Shown: positions 18,164 through 27,515 of the stretch, piece by piece
Position numbering within the stretch: position 1 is the stretch's first letter
Layout: the number at the start of each line of letters is the position of its first letter
Source of the DNA: an uncultured Eubacterium sp.
Lineage (GTDB): Bacteria > Bacillota_A > Clostridia > Lachnospirales > Lachnospiraceae
DNA length: 64,000 nucleotides
NCBI GenBank assembly: GCA_948468465.1
Contig: CAOKJJ010000002.1
Location: forward strand, 1-64,000
Reading direction: 5' to 3'
Translations under genes and position numbers: made by a program
The notes under the pieces: generated by a model
Told to the model about the DNA's origin: nothing
Database searches by the model: none
What the model saw: the letters and a program-made list of their open reading frames with translations, nothing else

Positions 18164-19177
18164 TTATTGGTCAGCAGCAATCCCCCTTGCGGCATTTTTT
18201 AACGCATCAGGCACAGCTTGTGCACTGCATCCGCGGAATATCGTTTCTCCAAACGTGCGCACGCCTACCACCGGCGGGTGCTCCTGCCTTGTGCCGTCTA
18301 AAAATCCTGTTTCACCATCCAATAGACGCAGCCACCAGAGCACATCCTGAAAGCCAAGCAGATTTCGAAAGCCCACCGTACTGGATATCCTGGGATTGAT
18401 CTCAAAGATATAATAATCCCCTCCCTGCTTTCGCATCTGTATGTTGATGAAACCTTTCAGCGACAGTTTTTCTGCCGCGACTCTGGCGATATGATACAGC
18501 TTTTCATCTTCCACAAGCTCCGCCATGCTGGTCATCCCGCCGGAAAGCGTCCGCCGAAAGGCCATGCACCTGGTCTGCGTGCCATCTGAAAATACGCCCA
18601 TCGTATACTCTTCTTCCGGCGATCCGACATACTCCTGCACAACTGCGTCTGGAATCACTGCCAGCGCAAGGTCATACTCCTGGCGGTTATTTGCGACTCT
18701 GACATGTTTCGAGCCGCACCCTCTGTCAGCTTTTACGACAACCGGATATGCGTCCGCCTCCATATCGCCGGGCCGCCATGTCCTGGGGCTTTTTAATCCA
18801 ACTGCCTTAACTGCCCGTGCCGTTTCCGATTTGCTCAGGGCTATGCTTAACAGCTTTTGATCCTGTATCATCAGGCGGATCCCTGCCTGTTCAAACAAAC
18901 GCCTGTTTTGGTCAAATACGATAATCTCCCCTTCCGTCATTGGAAGGATGTGCGTAATGGCCCGCCTGCCGCATTCTTTCAGTAAAACATCCACATATTG
19001 TTCTGCGTCTGCATAAGGCGGCACAAGAAAAAACTCACCCGCATCCGCACGCCCGCTGGCATACGGCGTAATGTCACAACTAAGCAGGCTTTCTTTGGCA
19101 AATTCCTTTCTAAGATGCCGGATGACGCTGCTGCCGATGTCTCCGCCAACCGCCGTGATTAAATAACGTGCCTTCAT
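18164..19177 (-). CDS. ATP-grasp ligase (CarB-like), nonulosonate-cluster associated
   Basis: It has 337 residues: an N-terminal pre-ATP-grasp Rossmann half (LITAVGGDIGSSVIRHLRKE), then the ATP-grasp fold with PVVVKADRGCGSKHVRV, QEYVGSPEEEYTMGV and metal ligands in FEINPRISSTVGFRN. Such enzymes join a carboxylate to an amine or similar acceptor using ATP. It overlaps the phosphoesterase by 4 bp and lies inside the pse block. No PseH acetyltransferase is seen in that block, so attaching an unusual acyl or aminoacyl group to the pseudaminate precursor is possible. The substrate is unknown. Confidence 0.8.
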   Translation of the reverse strand: MKARYLITAVGGDIGSSVIRHLRKEFAKESLLSCDITPYASGRADAGEFFLVPPYADAEQYVDVLLKECGRRAITHILPMTEGEIIVFDQNRRLFEQAGIRLMIQDQKLLSIALSKSETARAVKAVGLKSPRTWRPGDMEADAYPVVVKADRGCGSKHVRVANNRQEYDLALAVIPDAVVQEYVGSPEEEYTMGVFSDGTQTRCMAFRRTLSGGMTSMAELVEDEKLYHIARVAAEKLSLKGFINIQMRKQGGDYYIFEINPRISSTVGFRNLLGFQDVLWWLRLLDGETGFLDGTRQEHPPVVGVRTFGETIFRGCSAQAVPDALKNAARGIAADQ

Positions 19178-19869
19178 GTATCTTCCCCCATTTTTTGTGC
19201 CAGATATTGGATCAGCTGCCTGTCTTCGCCATCTAACGCAAGTTCCCGCAGCAGCTTTTTTTGATCCGTCCGGACATTTTGAAACAAAAGCTCCTCATTT
19301 TCCACATCTATGAGACAGTAGCCGCATCCCCTGCCGTCCCTTGGCTGCCCCAGGGAGCCTGGATTCAGCAGCATTGCATGCCCGGCCATCCGGCACATCC
19401 TGTAATGCGTGTGCCCCGAAATCACGATGTCATAGCCGCTGTAAAGGGCGGGATCTACTACGGTGTCCGGATATATTCTGCCTTCCAGAAAACTTTCCAT
19501 AGAGCCGTGCACGACAAACACCCTCTTTCCGTCCAGTTCCATTTCCAAAGACTGCGGGAGCTGATTTAAATATTCCAGGTCGGCGCCGCATAGCTGTTTT
19601 TCATAGCTTTTGCCGTATTTTTGAGCTAACCTGGCGCGTTCCGTGCTTTTCGGCGCCGCATGCAGGTAATAAGAATCATGGTTGCCTGCCACCGCATACA
19701 AATCCGGCAGCTGTCTAAGACACTTTATGACTTCTTCCTGATGCGTGAAATAACCCATGATGTCACCGCAGAAAATAAACCGCTTTACACCGCATGCCTG
19801 CGCCTGTGCAAGCATTGCCTCTAACGCCTGGATATTTCCGTGGATGTCCGAAAACACGGCTGTTTTCAT
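19174..19869 (-). CDS. YfcE/MJ0936-type metallophosphoesterase
   Basis: This 231-residue protein has all the calcineurin-like metal motifs: FSDIHGNIQALE, FCGDIMGYFT, VAGNHDSY, VVHGSMESF and SGHTHYRM. It is a small cytoplasmic phosphodiesterase/phosphatase fold. It overlaps the SDR gene upstream and the ATP-grasp gene downstream by 4 bp each, so the three form a tightly coupled block within the pse genes. A role in removing phosphate from a modified sugar or lipid intermediate is inferred; the substrate is unknown. Confidence 0.85.
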   Translation of the reverse strand: MKTAVFSDIHGNIQALEAMLAQAQACGVKRFIFCGDIMGYFTHQEEVIKCLRQLPDLYAVAGNHDSYYLHAAPKSTERARLAQKYGKSYEKQLCGADLEYLNQLPQSLEMELDGKRVFVVHGSMESFLEGRIYPDTVVDPALYSGYDIVISGHTHYRMCRMAGHAMLLNPGSLGQPRDGRGCGYCLIDVENEELLFQNVRTDQKKLLRELALDGEDRQLIQYLAQKMGEDT

Positions 19870-20612
19870 CTTGGCTGGAACCTCTCCCTAAAATTTTGTG
19901 CATCCCAGTTTTCCACAAACCTTGCAATAATGTCCCCTGCGATCTCATCCGCGGGGCGCAGCATCCCTTTTTCATAATAGGCCCGAAACATCCCTGCCTG
20001 GCTGCAGACCGTATCATCCGTCTGTCTGATTTTTTCCTGCATCGGCGTATCTACCACGCCTGGTTCATAAGAGACGATTTTTACCCGCGGGTTTTCCAGC
20101 TGCACTGTTTTTAAAAACATGTTTGCATACGCCTTGGCCGCACAGTAAAGCCCCCAGCCTTCGATCGGCTTATCCGCCGCGCCGCTGTCCATATGAATGA
20201 TTTTAAGCTCGATGTTTTTCGCATGATGCAGTTCCAGCAGCCCGTTTATGAGAAAGACCATGTCCGTTACATTGGCCGTTACATTCTGCCGGATATCCTC
20301 CGGCGCATAGGTGCCTGCACGCAGCAAAGGTTCCAGGCAAAAGGCAGTATGCACGCATGCCATATTTTCAATGGGGCTGTCATGCAGCTTTTGCAGAAGC
20401 GTCCGCATGCCGTCCGACGCAGAAGCCTCCTGCCTGACAGGCACAATTTTGGAGCATGCATACTCCTGGGCAAACAGGCTTTGAATCAGGTTTTGAAACT
20501 TTTCTTTCTTTCGATGCAGGCAGTATACTTTTTCTACCGCAGGGCTTTGCAGCGCCTTCCTTACCACGCTGCTGCCAATGCCCCCGGTTGTTCCCGTAAC
20601 AATCAGCTGCAT
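19866..20612 (-). CDS. short-chain dehydrogenase/reductase in the pse block
   Basis: It starts at MQLIVTGTTGGIGSSVV (20612), overlapping the end of pseI by 10 bp; 248 residues. The Rossmann glycine motif TGTTGGIG and the catalytic YCAAK are present (GWGLYCAAKAYANMF). The substrate cannot be read from the sequence. It sits between PseI and the phosphoesterase, so it may reduce or epimerise a pseudaminate-related intermediate or substituent. Confidence 0.82.
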   Translation of the reverse strand: MQLIVTGTTGGIGSSVVRKALQSPAVEKVYCLHRKKEKFQNLIQSLFAQEYACSKIVPVRQEASASDGMRTLLQKLHDSPIENMACVHTAFCLEPLLRAGTYAPEDIRQNVTANVTDMVFLINGLLELHHAKNIELKIIHMDSGAADKPIEGWGLYCAAKAYANMFLKTVQLENPRVKIVSYEPGVVDTPMQEKIRQTDDTVCSQAGMFRAYYEKGMLRPADEIAGDIIARFVENWDAQNFRERFQPR

Positions 20613-21667
20613 TTGTCGCTTCCTCCTATCAGCTCCATCCGCATCGGCGTGCCGCGTTTTATGTCGCACAATGCCGTCTGCCCCAGCACTTCATTGTAGC
20701 AGGACGGCGCCAGCCCGTATCCCGGCCGGATGACCCTGACATTTTCCTTTGTAATCCGTTCCCCTTTTTTGATGTCCCGCACGCAGAATACGGACCTGCG
20801 AAAAATCAGGCTATCTTTTTCCTGCTCTGTCGGACCATAGCAGACCCGCCCGATGGCTTTTTGCGCCTGCCGCACGTCCTGCACCATCTGCCGGAACTCA
20901 TTCGGCTCCATAGAAAAGGAAGCGTCCGGATTTTCAATTCCGCGGTCCAGGCAAAAATGCTTTTCTATGATGCAGGCGCCCATTGCAGCGGCTGCCACCG
21001 CGCCCACAGAGCCCATCGAATGATCCGATAATCCTGTCGGTACCTGAAACGTTTCCCGCATGCTGACCATCGTCCGAAGGTTCATTTCATCCGTAACCGC
21101 CGGGTAGGCGCTGGCACACTTCAACAGTGCCACCTGCTCGTTGCCCTGGCTGCGCACCGCCAAAACGGCGGCCTCTATTTCTCCCAAAGACGCCATTCCG
21201 ACAGACAATATCATGGGCTTTCCCTTTGCTGCCGCATATTTTAACAACGGCAGGTCCACAATCTCAAAAGAGGCTATTTTATAACATTCGACCCCGATGC
21301 CTTCCAAAAAGTCAACAGCCGACGCATCAAACGGCGTGGAAAAAAAGTCAATGCCGACACGGTCTGCCTCTTCCTTCAGTCGCGCCTGCCATTCCCACGG
21401 CGTATGCGCCTTTTGATACAGCTGATACAGCGTTTCCCCTGCCCACGTGCCGTCCGCAATGCGAAAATACGGCGCGTCACAGTCAATCGTCATCGTATCC
21501 GGCGTATACGTCTGTATCTTGACGCAGTCCGCTCCGGACTCCTTTGCGGCATGAATGATTTCTTTTGCCCGTTCCAGACTTCCGGCATGGTTCGCGGACA
21601 TTTCCGCAATGATGTATACCGGATGCCCGTCCCCGATGCAGTGTTTTTTGCTCACATGCATTTCCAT
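20603..21667 (-). CDS. pseI: pseudaminic acid synthase (PseI/NeuB family)
   Basis: This 354-residue protein starts behind GGGGAG. The NeuB-type TIM barrel (AEMSANHAGSLERAKEIIHA, KIQTYTPDTMTID) is followed by a C-terminal SAF antifreeze-like domain (SVFCVRDIKKGERITKENVR...GLAPSCYNEVLGQ). It condenses phosphoenolpyruvate with the 6-deoxy diacetamido sugar to make the nine-carbon acid. Flanking pseB and pseG/C/F make PseI the best subfamily call, with LegI/NeuB as alternatives. Confidence 0.9.
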   Translation of the reverse strand: MEMHVSKKHCIGDGHPVYIIAEMSANHAGSLERAKEIIHAAKESGADCVKIQTYTPDTMTIDCDAPYFRIADGTWAGETLYQLYQKAHTPWEWQARLKEEADRVGIDFFSTPFDASAVDFLEGIGVECYKIASFEIVDLPLLKYAAAKGKPMILSVGMASLGEIEAAVLAVRSQGNEQVALLKCASAYPAVTDEMNLRTMVSMRETFQVPTGLSDHSMGSVGAVAAAAMGACIIEKHFCLDRGIENPDASFSMEPNEFRQMVQDVRQAQKAIGRVCYGPTEQEKDSLIFRRSVFCVRDIKKGERITKENVRVIRPGYGLAPSCYNEVLGQTALCDIKRGTPMRMELIGGSDKCS

Positions 21668-21685
21668 ACGAAATCTCCCCTTTAT

Positions 21686-22684
21686 TTAAGCATGATGGTC
21701 AATGTCCGTTTTCAGCAGCCGCCGGATGTCCTCCACGCCAAGCCACTGGCTGTTCGTGCCGGAGCTGTATTCAAACCCAGGCTCCACGAACTTTCCGCCA
21801 GGAATTAAATCCGTATCGCCCCACCAGTTGTAATGCGGATACACAATATAGTGCCTGTCATATTCACACGTATGCGGCGCATCCTCTTTTGTCACCATCA
21901 CCTCATGCAGCTTTTCGCCTTCCCGGATCCCAATCTCTGTCGTCTCGCACTCCGGCAGCATCGCCCGTGCCAGGTCCGTAATCTTAAACGATGGGATTTT
22001 GGAGATAAACGTCTCACCGCCCCTGGCCTCTTCCAGCGCCTTAATCACAAGCTGCACGCCCTGCTCCAGGCTGATCCAGAAACGCGTCATCCTGTAATCC
22101 GTAATCGGCAGCTTCGTTTCGCCGTTTTCTATCATCTTCTGAAAAAACGGTATGACAGACCCCCGGCTCCCCGCCACATTTCCATACCGAACGACCGCAA
22201 ACCGTGTCCCATCTGCCCCGGAATAGGCATTTGCCGCCGTAAACAGCTTGTCCGACACCAGCTTTGTCCCGCCGTACAGGTTCACGGGGTTGACCGCCTT
22301 GTCCGTGGACAGCGCGACGACTTTTTTCACGCCCTCCCGCAAAGCCGCGTTAATGACGTTCATCGCACCGTTGATGTTTGTTTTAATCGCTTCATTCGGA
22401 TTGTACTCACAGACCGGCACCTGCTTGAGCGCCGCCGCATGGATGACATAGTCCGCGCCGCGCATCGCCATCGCAAGCCGTGCGCCGTCCCTTACGTCCC
22501 CGATAAAATACCGCAGCACTTTTTTATGTTCCCGATATGCATTGTCCATCACGAACTGCTTGTACTCATCCCTTGAATAAATAATGATCTTCTTTGGATC
22601 GTAATGCTCCAGCACATAGTCCACAAAATGATGCCCGAAAGAGCCTGTGCCTCCGGTCACTAAAATTACTTTTCCATTTAACAT
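21686..22684 (-). CDS. pseB: UDP-GlcNAc 4,6-dehydratase, 5-inverting (PseB)
   Basis: This 332-residue extended SDR opens with VTGGTGSFGHHFVDYVLEHY and continues with IIIYSRDEYKQFVM, typical of PseB/FlaA1. The catalytic region is STDKAVNPVNLYGGTKLVSD (YxxxK). It converts UDP-GlcNAc to UDP-2-acetamido-2,6-dideoxy-L-arabino-4-hexulose, the first step to pseudaminic acid. It is the first gene of the compact pse block, 92 bp after the candidate transferase gene. Confidence 0.92.
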   Translation of the reverse strand: MLNGKVILVTGGTGSFGHHFVDYVLEHYDPKKIIIYSRDEYKQFVMDNAYREHKKVLRYFIGDVRDGARLAMAMRGADYVIHAAALKQVPVCEYNPNEAIKTNINGAMNVINAALREGVKKVVALSTDKAVNPVNLYGGTKLVSDKLFTAANAYSGADGTRFAVVRYGNVAGSRGSVIPFFQKMIENGETKLPITDYRMTRFWISLEQGVQLVIKALEEARGGETFISKIPSFKITDLARAMLPECETTEIGIREGEKLHEVMVTKEDAPHTCEYDRHYIVYPHYNWWGDTDLIPGGKFVEPGFEYSSGTNSQWLGVEDIRRLLKTDIDHHA

Positions 22685-22776
22685 CTTTAAACAACCTTCC
22701 TATAAAATTTTATCCTGCCCTCAAAAATCATTGACATACCAGTAATCAAAATACATGTTTTAACAAATTGTAATCG

Positions 22777-23934
22777 TCAAGTCACTCTTCCATGCTTTAT
22801 AATCTCAATGATGTGACTATCACATAGTCCAAATCTTTTTAACTGCTGTATCATTTCTTTTTTCGTAATATATTTCAGCAACGTATTGCTTTTTATATTT
22901 TGTTCGTACAGTCCATCAAAATACAGAAAATGAGGGCGGCAGCTGTATGCCTGCATATACAGCAAAATGCTCGACGCAAACATAAATACCACTTCTTTCC
23001 CTTTGATATACGGCAAAATTACCTCCGCTGGAATTGAATTATCAATTTCCTGCACCCTGATCTGTTCATCAAACATATAATTTGTTTCATCCCTTGGATG
23101 TCGTTTTAAAAGAATATTTTTATATCGGCCGTTTATATAATTTTGAAATTTTTCAATATATGGTCCAGCATCTTCACAAAAATCAGAGAGCCTATTTGTA
23201 AATACGACCGCATCTATTTGTTCAAAATCATATTCTGATATTTGATGATATACTTTTTTTACTATTTTCTGAAACAACGCTTCATCTGTGTAGGTAAAAT
23301 CAAACAGCTGCCGTATATTTTTATAATCCCTGTATATCATTTGATCCGGATGACTGCTGAATTTTTCACAATGCTTTGTTGTATTAAGCCGATAATGATA
23401 TCCAGGATTGGCATAACCCATTTTCGCTATCAAAAATCCCTGCCAATCATAAAAATTTTTCCAATGCTTTTGCAAATATCTCATTCCACGTTCTGCATAA
23501 TCTCCAGTTCCATCTTCCAATATCACAATCTTTTTGTCATTTCCTGCCCCTATAAACATTCCGGAAACAATCCCAGCGTCAGTTAACACTACAGCAATAT
23601 CATACTCATCATATGACAGATAGTTTTTAATATATTTCCTACAATAATTCATCTGTTGTTTTGTCAATGCATACAAAAACATTTGAATAAACATGATGCA
23701 TTTTTTTCTGACAGGAATTGTCACAAAACTCTCTGATCTCCGAATTATTTCTTTAAATATCCCGCTCTTTTTACAATACTCACTCATGTATTCACCCTTG
23801 TAACCGTTTGGAAAACACAGTGCTGTCCAATCATAATCTCTGCCATATGTACAGTAATACCAAATAAATTGATGAAGATTATGGGGATTATATATAAGTG
23901 CAACTCCTTTTTTTCTCCTGTTTTTAATTCCCAT
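22777..23934 (-). CDS. candidate nonulosonate (pseudaminate/sialate-type) transferase
   Basis: It is about 385 residues from MGIKNRRKKG (GGGAG upstream); a start at 23976 is also possible. It is soluble, with no membrane segment. Bacterial sialyl- and polysialyltransferases share a (D/E)(D/E)G motif and a KxHP motif; here these are VILEDGTGDYAERG and ILLKRHPRDE, followed by a Ser-rich FASSILLY. Spacing and order agree with that superfamily. It is directly upstream of pseB, so transfer of CMP-pseudaminate to the glycan is the best guess. The assignment rests on motifs only. Confidence 0.55.
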   Translation of the reverse strand: MGIKNRRKKGVALIYNPHNLHQFIWYYCTYGRDYDWTALCFPNGYKGEYMSEYCKKSGIFKEIIRRSESFVTIPVRKKCIMFIQMFLYALTKQQMNYCRKYIKNYLSYDEYDIAVVLTDAGIVSGMFIGAGNDKKIVILEDGTGDYAERGMRYLQKHWKNFYDWQGFLIAKMGYANPGYHYRLNTTKHCEKFSSHPDQMIYRDYKNIRQLFDFTYTDEALFQKIVKKVYHQISEYDFEQIDAVVFTNRLSDFCEDAGPYIEKFQNYINGRYKNILLKRHPRDETNYMFDEQIRVQEIDNSIPAEVILPYIKGKEVVFMFASSILLYMQAYSCRPHFLYFDGLYEQNIKSNTLLKYITKKEMIQQLKRFGLCDSHIIEIIKHGRVT

Positions 23935-23968
23935 CACGTCTCCCAAAGCATATTTTATAAACGATAGT

Positions 23969-25360
23969 TTATACATCCAACAGCGCAAGAAGATTTCTCA
24001 GTTGAATATTCACACAATTATTAAATTGAACCATTAAATTCAATGTAGCAAAATCAATCCAAAAATATCCTGGCAATAACCTATCTCCTAATTCATCCAA
24101 TTGAACTTCAATAATCACATTTCTGTTTTCTTCATGATAAAATCTTCCACCTTCTTCTGAAAGAATAACATCTTTTATTACTCCTTCATTTTTTTCTAAT
24201 TTCTTCATAAAAAAACTTTCAATCTCATTCCACTGATTCCACGGATTTGTCGGTTCTAGCTGTATAACAGGTCCTACTTCTGCTCCATCAAAGCAACCAA
24301 TTTCCGGCTTTACACACACTAAAAACTTTCTGACCCCATTTTCAATGCATGTAAAAATCCCCAAAATGGCTTTTCCATTCGCTTCAATCAGCGGCTGTTC
24401 CCAATATTTTACTTCTCGACCTTCAATTTCAATATTGCAATATATGACTTTGAAATCATATGGATTTTTACAGACAATTTCTTTTTTATTAATTTCCCAA
24501 CTTTTCAAACTTTTTAGCGGTACTAATCTGGAACGTTTTTTTCGATGCATTTTATAATCATTTATTTGATTGAAAATAGCATGCATTTTGTCAAAAGAAA
24601 TCTCACCAAACATAGAACTGCACAAAGCTTTATCCCTAAATATCTTTTGTACTTTTTCTGTCTCATCGGCCAACAACATATCTTTCGAAAACGGAATGCA
24701 CGATAATACCGTTCGTGTATCCATGTTGACCAGATTATCTATCTTCATCAATTCTTTGATCTGGCCTAAAGTCATCCAGCAATGACTGTCCAGTACATCT
24801 ATTGACTCATTCACATAAATAATCATATTTCTGTTTCTTTTCTTGTAAAACCTAGATGATTGTTCAGATTGAATCTGATCTACAATAAGCTGATATTTCA
24901 TAGAATCAATAAAATATTCCAAATAATCTGGTGTATTACCTCCATGCATGCGTGTAAAATTACTCTTCGTAGCCTGAATTGTTGGTGATATCTGTATTTT
25001 ATTCACATTACCGGGTTCTATCTTTGCCTGCATTAAAAAATTCAGCTGTCCATTGATTTTCTTACAAATAATTCCTAGATATCCTATCTCATCCTGTATG
25101 ATAATTGGTTGTTCTTTAATAATCTTATCTTCTTCAATCTCCTGATATCCTGCCAGCTGAAAAAAGCTATTATTTTTATTCCTTATATAGCCATCATTTT
25201 CATCATAGTACCAAAAACCATTATATAAAAAATCTATTTTACTAATCTTAACATACATATCTTTTTGCCGAACTTCAATCCATCTGTGAATGTCCTCTAA
25301 AGTATTAACAGATCCTTCAATATTTCTCCAAGAATTAATAATATCGTAAACAAAGCCCAT
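23969..25360 (-). CDS. NDP-hexose 2,3-dehydratase (EvaA/TylX3 family)
   Basis: It is about 463 residues from MGFVYDIINSW behind GAAGGGAAA. It contains two tandem copies of the family module, as is normal for this family: the first has QATKSNFTRMHGGNTPDYLE, and the second has PVIQLEPTNPWNQWNEIESF in the same place. It removes water across C2-C3 of an NDP-4-keto-6-deoxyhexose, the first step to 2-deoxysugars. In known routes a 3-ketoreductase acts next, and a Gfo/Idh-type gene is directly upstream. It is rare outside actinomycete antibiotic clusters, which makes its presence here notable. Confidence 0.85.
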   Translation of the reverse strand: MGFVYDIINSWRNIEGSVNTLEDIHRWIEVRQKDMYVKISKIDFLYNGFWYYDENDGYIRNKNNSFFQLAGYQEIEEDKIIKEQPIIIQDEIGYLGIICKKINGQLNFLMQAKIEPGNVNKIQISPTIQATKSNFTRMHGGNTPDYLEYFIDSMKYQLIVDQIQSEQSSRFYKKRNRNMIIYVNESIDVLDSHCWMTLGQIKELMKIDNLVNMDTRTVLSCIPFSKDMLLADETEKVQKIFRDKALCSSMFGEISFDKMHAIFNQINDYKMHRKKRSRLVPLKSLKSWEINKKEIVCKNPYDFKVIYCNIEIEGREVKYWEQPLIEANGKAILGIFTCIENGVRKFLVCVKPEIGCFDGAEVGPVIQLEPTNPWNQWNEIESFFMKKLEKNEGVIKDVILSEEGGRFYHEENRNVIIEVQLDELGDRLLPGYFWIDFATLNLMVQFNNCVNIQLRNLLALLDV

Positions 25361-25376
25361 TTTATTTCCCTTCGTT

Positions 25377-26345
25377 TCATCTGTTTTCAGAATCATCCAA
25401 AATATTCTGTACCAGTTTAGCTTGTAATAACATTTCTTGATACATTTTTACACGTCTATTCTTATCAACTATTTCGTTACAAAATTCTTCTATCGAGTGT
25501 TTGAAATGCGAGTCTTTTGGTAAATGAATCTTATTTACCTTCTCTGGCGTATCTATACATACAACTGGCTCATAGTCCGATGGAGCTGTAAAAATACGAT
25601 CTGTAAAAATTCTCCCAATGCTCCCCCATATTTCTAAACTGCATTGATAATGGCAATCCATTCCAAACCCAATTTGACAAATCAGCCCATTGTCATTCGA
25701 TAAAGTTGCACTGCCAAACATATCTACCTCATATCCTGGAAGATAATTCAACTGAGCTGTATTAACTTTAACCGTATTTCCTAATAACAATGTAGCCATT
25801 TTAATAGCATACCCTCCTGCATCCAACAAAGCTCCGCCACCTAATTTCCTACTATAACGAAAATCATCCGTATTTCGCAGTGGAAAACCAAAAGCAGTCT
25901 TTATAAGTCGTATCTGACCAATTTCTCCACGTTGAATGATTTCTTTTATATAACCGATCTGCAAATGATACTGAAACATATAATTTTCATGCAACGCTAA
26001 CTGCCTGTTCTGCGCTAATTCTATCAACTCTTTCGTCTGTTCATATTTTATTGTAGCCGGCTTTTCAAGCAATACATGTTTGCCTGCTTCCAGTGCTTTT
26101 TTTGCCCATTTATAATGTAATGCAGGGGGTTGTGGAATATACACAGCATTAATATCATCACGCTTTATAATACCCTCAAAATCTTTCTCACTTTCTAGAC
26201 CATAATCTTTACGAAATACTTCTAATTTATCTTTGTTATATTCTTCAGCTACCGCTTTTACGCTTATGCCATCCATATTCATCACTTCTGGCAAAAATCG
26301 TCGATATGCTATCTCAGAACAGCCAAGAATACCAACTGTTAACAT
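25377..26345 (-). CDS. Gfo/Idh/MocA oxidoreductase, probable NDP-hexose 3-ketoreductase
   Basis: It is 322 residues starting at MLTVGILGCSEIAYRRF behind AGGAGG. The Rossmann motif GILGCSEIA and the family lysine in HVLLEKPATIKYEQ are present. A middle segment GGGALLDAGGYAIKMATLLL is typical. In 2-deoxysugar routes a member of this family reduces the 3-keto product of the 2,3-dehydratase, and here that dehydratase gene follows by 17 bp. The 4-aminotransferase gene lies 20 bp upstream, so the three form one sugar module. Confidence 0.82.
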   Translation of the reverse strand: MLTVGILGCSEIAYRRFLPEVMNMDGISVKAVAEEYNKDKLEVFRKDYGLESEKDFEGIIKRDDINAVYIPQPPALHYKWAKKALEAGKHVLLEKPATIKYEQTKELIELAQNRQLALHENYMFQYHLQIGYIKEIIQRGEIGQIRLIKTAFGFPLRNTDDFRYSRKLGGGALLDAGGYAIKMATLLLGNTVKVNTAQLNYLPGYEVDMFGSATLSNDNGLICQIGFGMDCHYQCSLEIWGSIGRIFTDRIFTAPSDYEPVVCIDTPEKVNKIHLPKDSHFKHSIEEFCNEIVDKNRRVKMYQEMLLQAKLVQNILDDSENR

Positions 26346-26365
26346 TTCTGATCCTCCTGCTAAAA

Positions 26366-27499
26366 CTAACAAAAACTCAATATCTGTTTCACCATTTCTG
26401 CAACATAAAACGCATCATTTTCAGTCATATCTGCATAAATCGGAAGCCTTAACACCTTCCTTCCATAATCTTCGGTAACTGGACATTTTTCAGGCTGATA
26501 TCCCATTTTTAATCCCATTGGTGAAGAATGAAGTGGTACATAACAAATATATGCATATATGTCCTTTGCTTTTAACTTTTCTACCAACCTGTCCCTTATT
26601 TCAGCCTTCGGCAGAATTATATTATACATATGGCCATTGTGTTTTATATGCTCTGGCAATGCTGGACAACTCAATAATTCTTTCTTTTCTAACTCTGCCA
26701 TCTGTTCTTGATATATATTCCAGACCTTCATTCGTTTATCCATAATTTCATAAAACCATTCCATTTGAGCATACAGCATAGCAGCCAACACATCTGACGG
26801 CAAAAACGAAGAGCCGATATCATGCCATGTATACTTGTCTGTCATTCCTTTTAATACCTGACGCCTGTTTGTACCTTTTTCACGTATAATTTCCGCTCGA
26901 TCTAAATATTTTTCATCACGAATAACAAGCGCACCACCTTCTCCCATAGAATAGTTTTTTGTTTCATGGAAACTATAACATCCAAAATCACCCAATGTTC
27001 CGGCATATCGTCCTCTATATGTCGATCCAACAGCCTGTGCTGCATCTTCAATTACAAATAATCCATGCTTCCTAGCTATCGCATTGATCGCATCCATCTC
27101 ACACGGTACTCCCGCATAGTCAACGGTGTAGATGGCTTTTGTTTTATCCGTAATAAGTTCTTCGATTTTGTTTTCGTCAATATTCATAGTATCTGATTTT
27201 ATATCACAAAATACCGGTTTTGCTCCCCTCAGCATAAATGCGTTAGCTGTTGAGGAAAATGTAAATGATGGAACTATGACTTCATCTCCAATTTGTAGAT
27301 CAATCAAAAGAGATGCCATTTCTAATGATGTAGTACCAGAAGTTGTCAAAAGTATATTTTTAATTCCCATCAATTCCTCAAATTTTGTATAAACTTTTTG
27401 CGTATATGTACCATCTCCAGATGTTCTACAACTATTCAATGCATCCGCTACATACATCAATTCCTTTTTCGTAATAGAAGGTTTATTAAAAGGTATCAT
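26366..27499 (-). CDS. WecE/RffA-like dTDP-4-keto-6-deoxyhexose aminotransferase
   Basis: It is 377 residues. I chose start MIPFNKPSITKKEL (27499) because GGAGAAGATT precedes it, and the family begins this way. It has TTSGTTSLEMASLL, EDAAQAVGSTYRGR, PLP lysine in SFHETKNYSMGEGGAL and the WecE-like REKGTNRRQVLKGMTDKYTW. WecE makes dTDP-4-amino-4,6-dideoxygalactose. With the adjacent 2,3-dehydratase the product here could be a 4-amino-2,4,6-trideoxyhexose. RmlA/RmlB-type enzymes for the precursor are not in the window. Confidence 0.85.
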   Translation of the reverse strand: MIPFNKPSITKKELMYVADALNSCRTSGDGTYTQKVYTKFEELMGIKNILLTTSGTTSLEMASLLIDLQIGDEVIVPSFTFSSTANAFMLRGAKPVFCDIKSDTMNIDENKIEELITDKTKAIYTVDYAGVPCEMDAINAIARKHGLFVIEDAAQAVGSTYRGRYAGTLGDFGCYSFHETKNYSMGEGGALVIRDEKYLDRAEIIREKGTNRRQVLKGMTDKYTWHDIGSSFLPSDVLAAMLYAQMEWFYEIMDKRMKVWNIYQEQMAELEKKELLSCPALPEHIKHNGHMYNIILPKAEIRDRLVEKLKAKDIYAYICYVPLHSSPMGLKMGYQPEKCPVTEDYGRKVLRLPIYADMTENDAFYVAEMVKQILSFC

Positions 27500-27515
27500 A
27501 ATCTTCTCCATGTAT

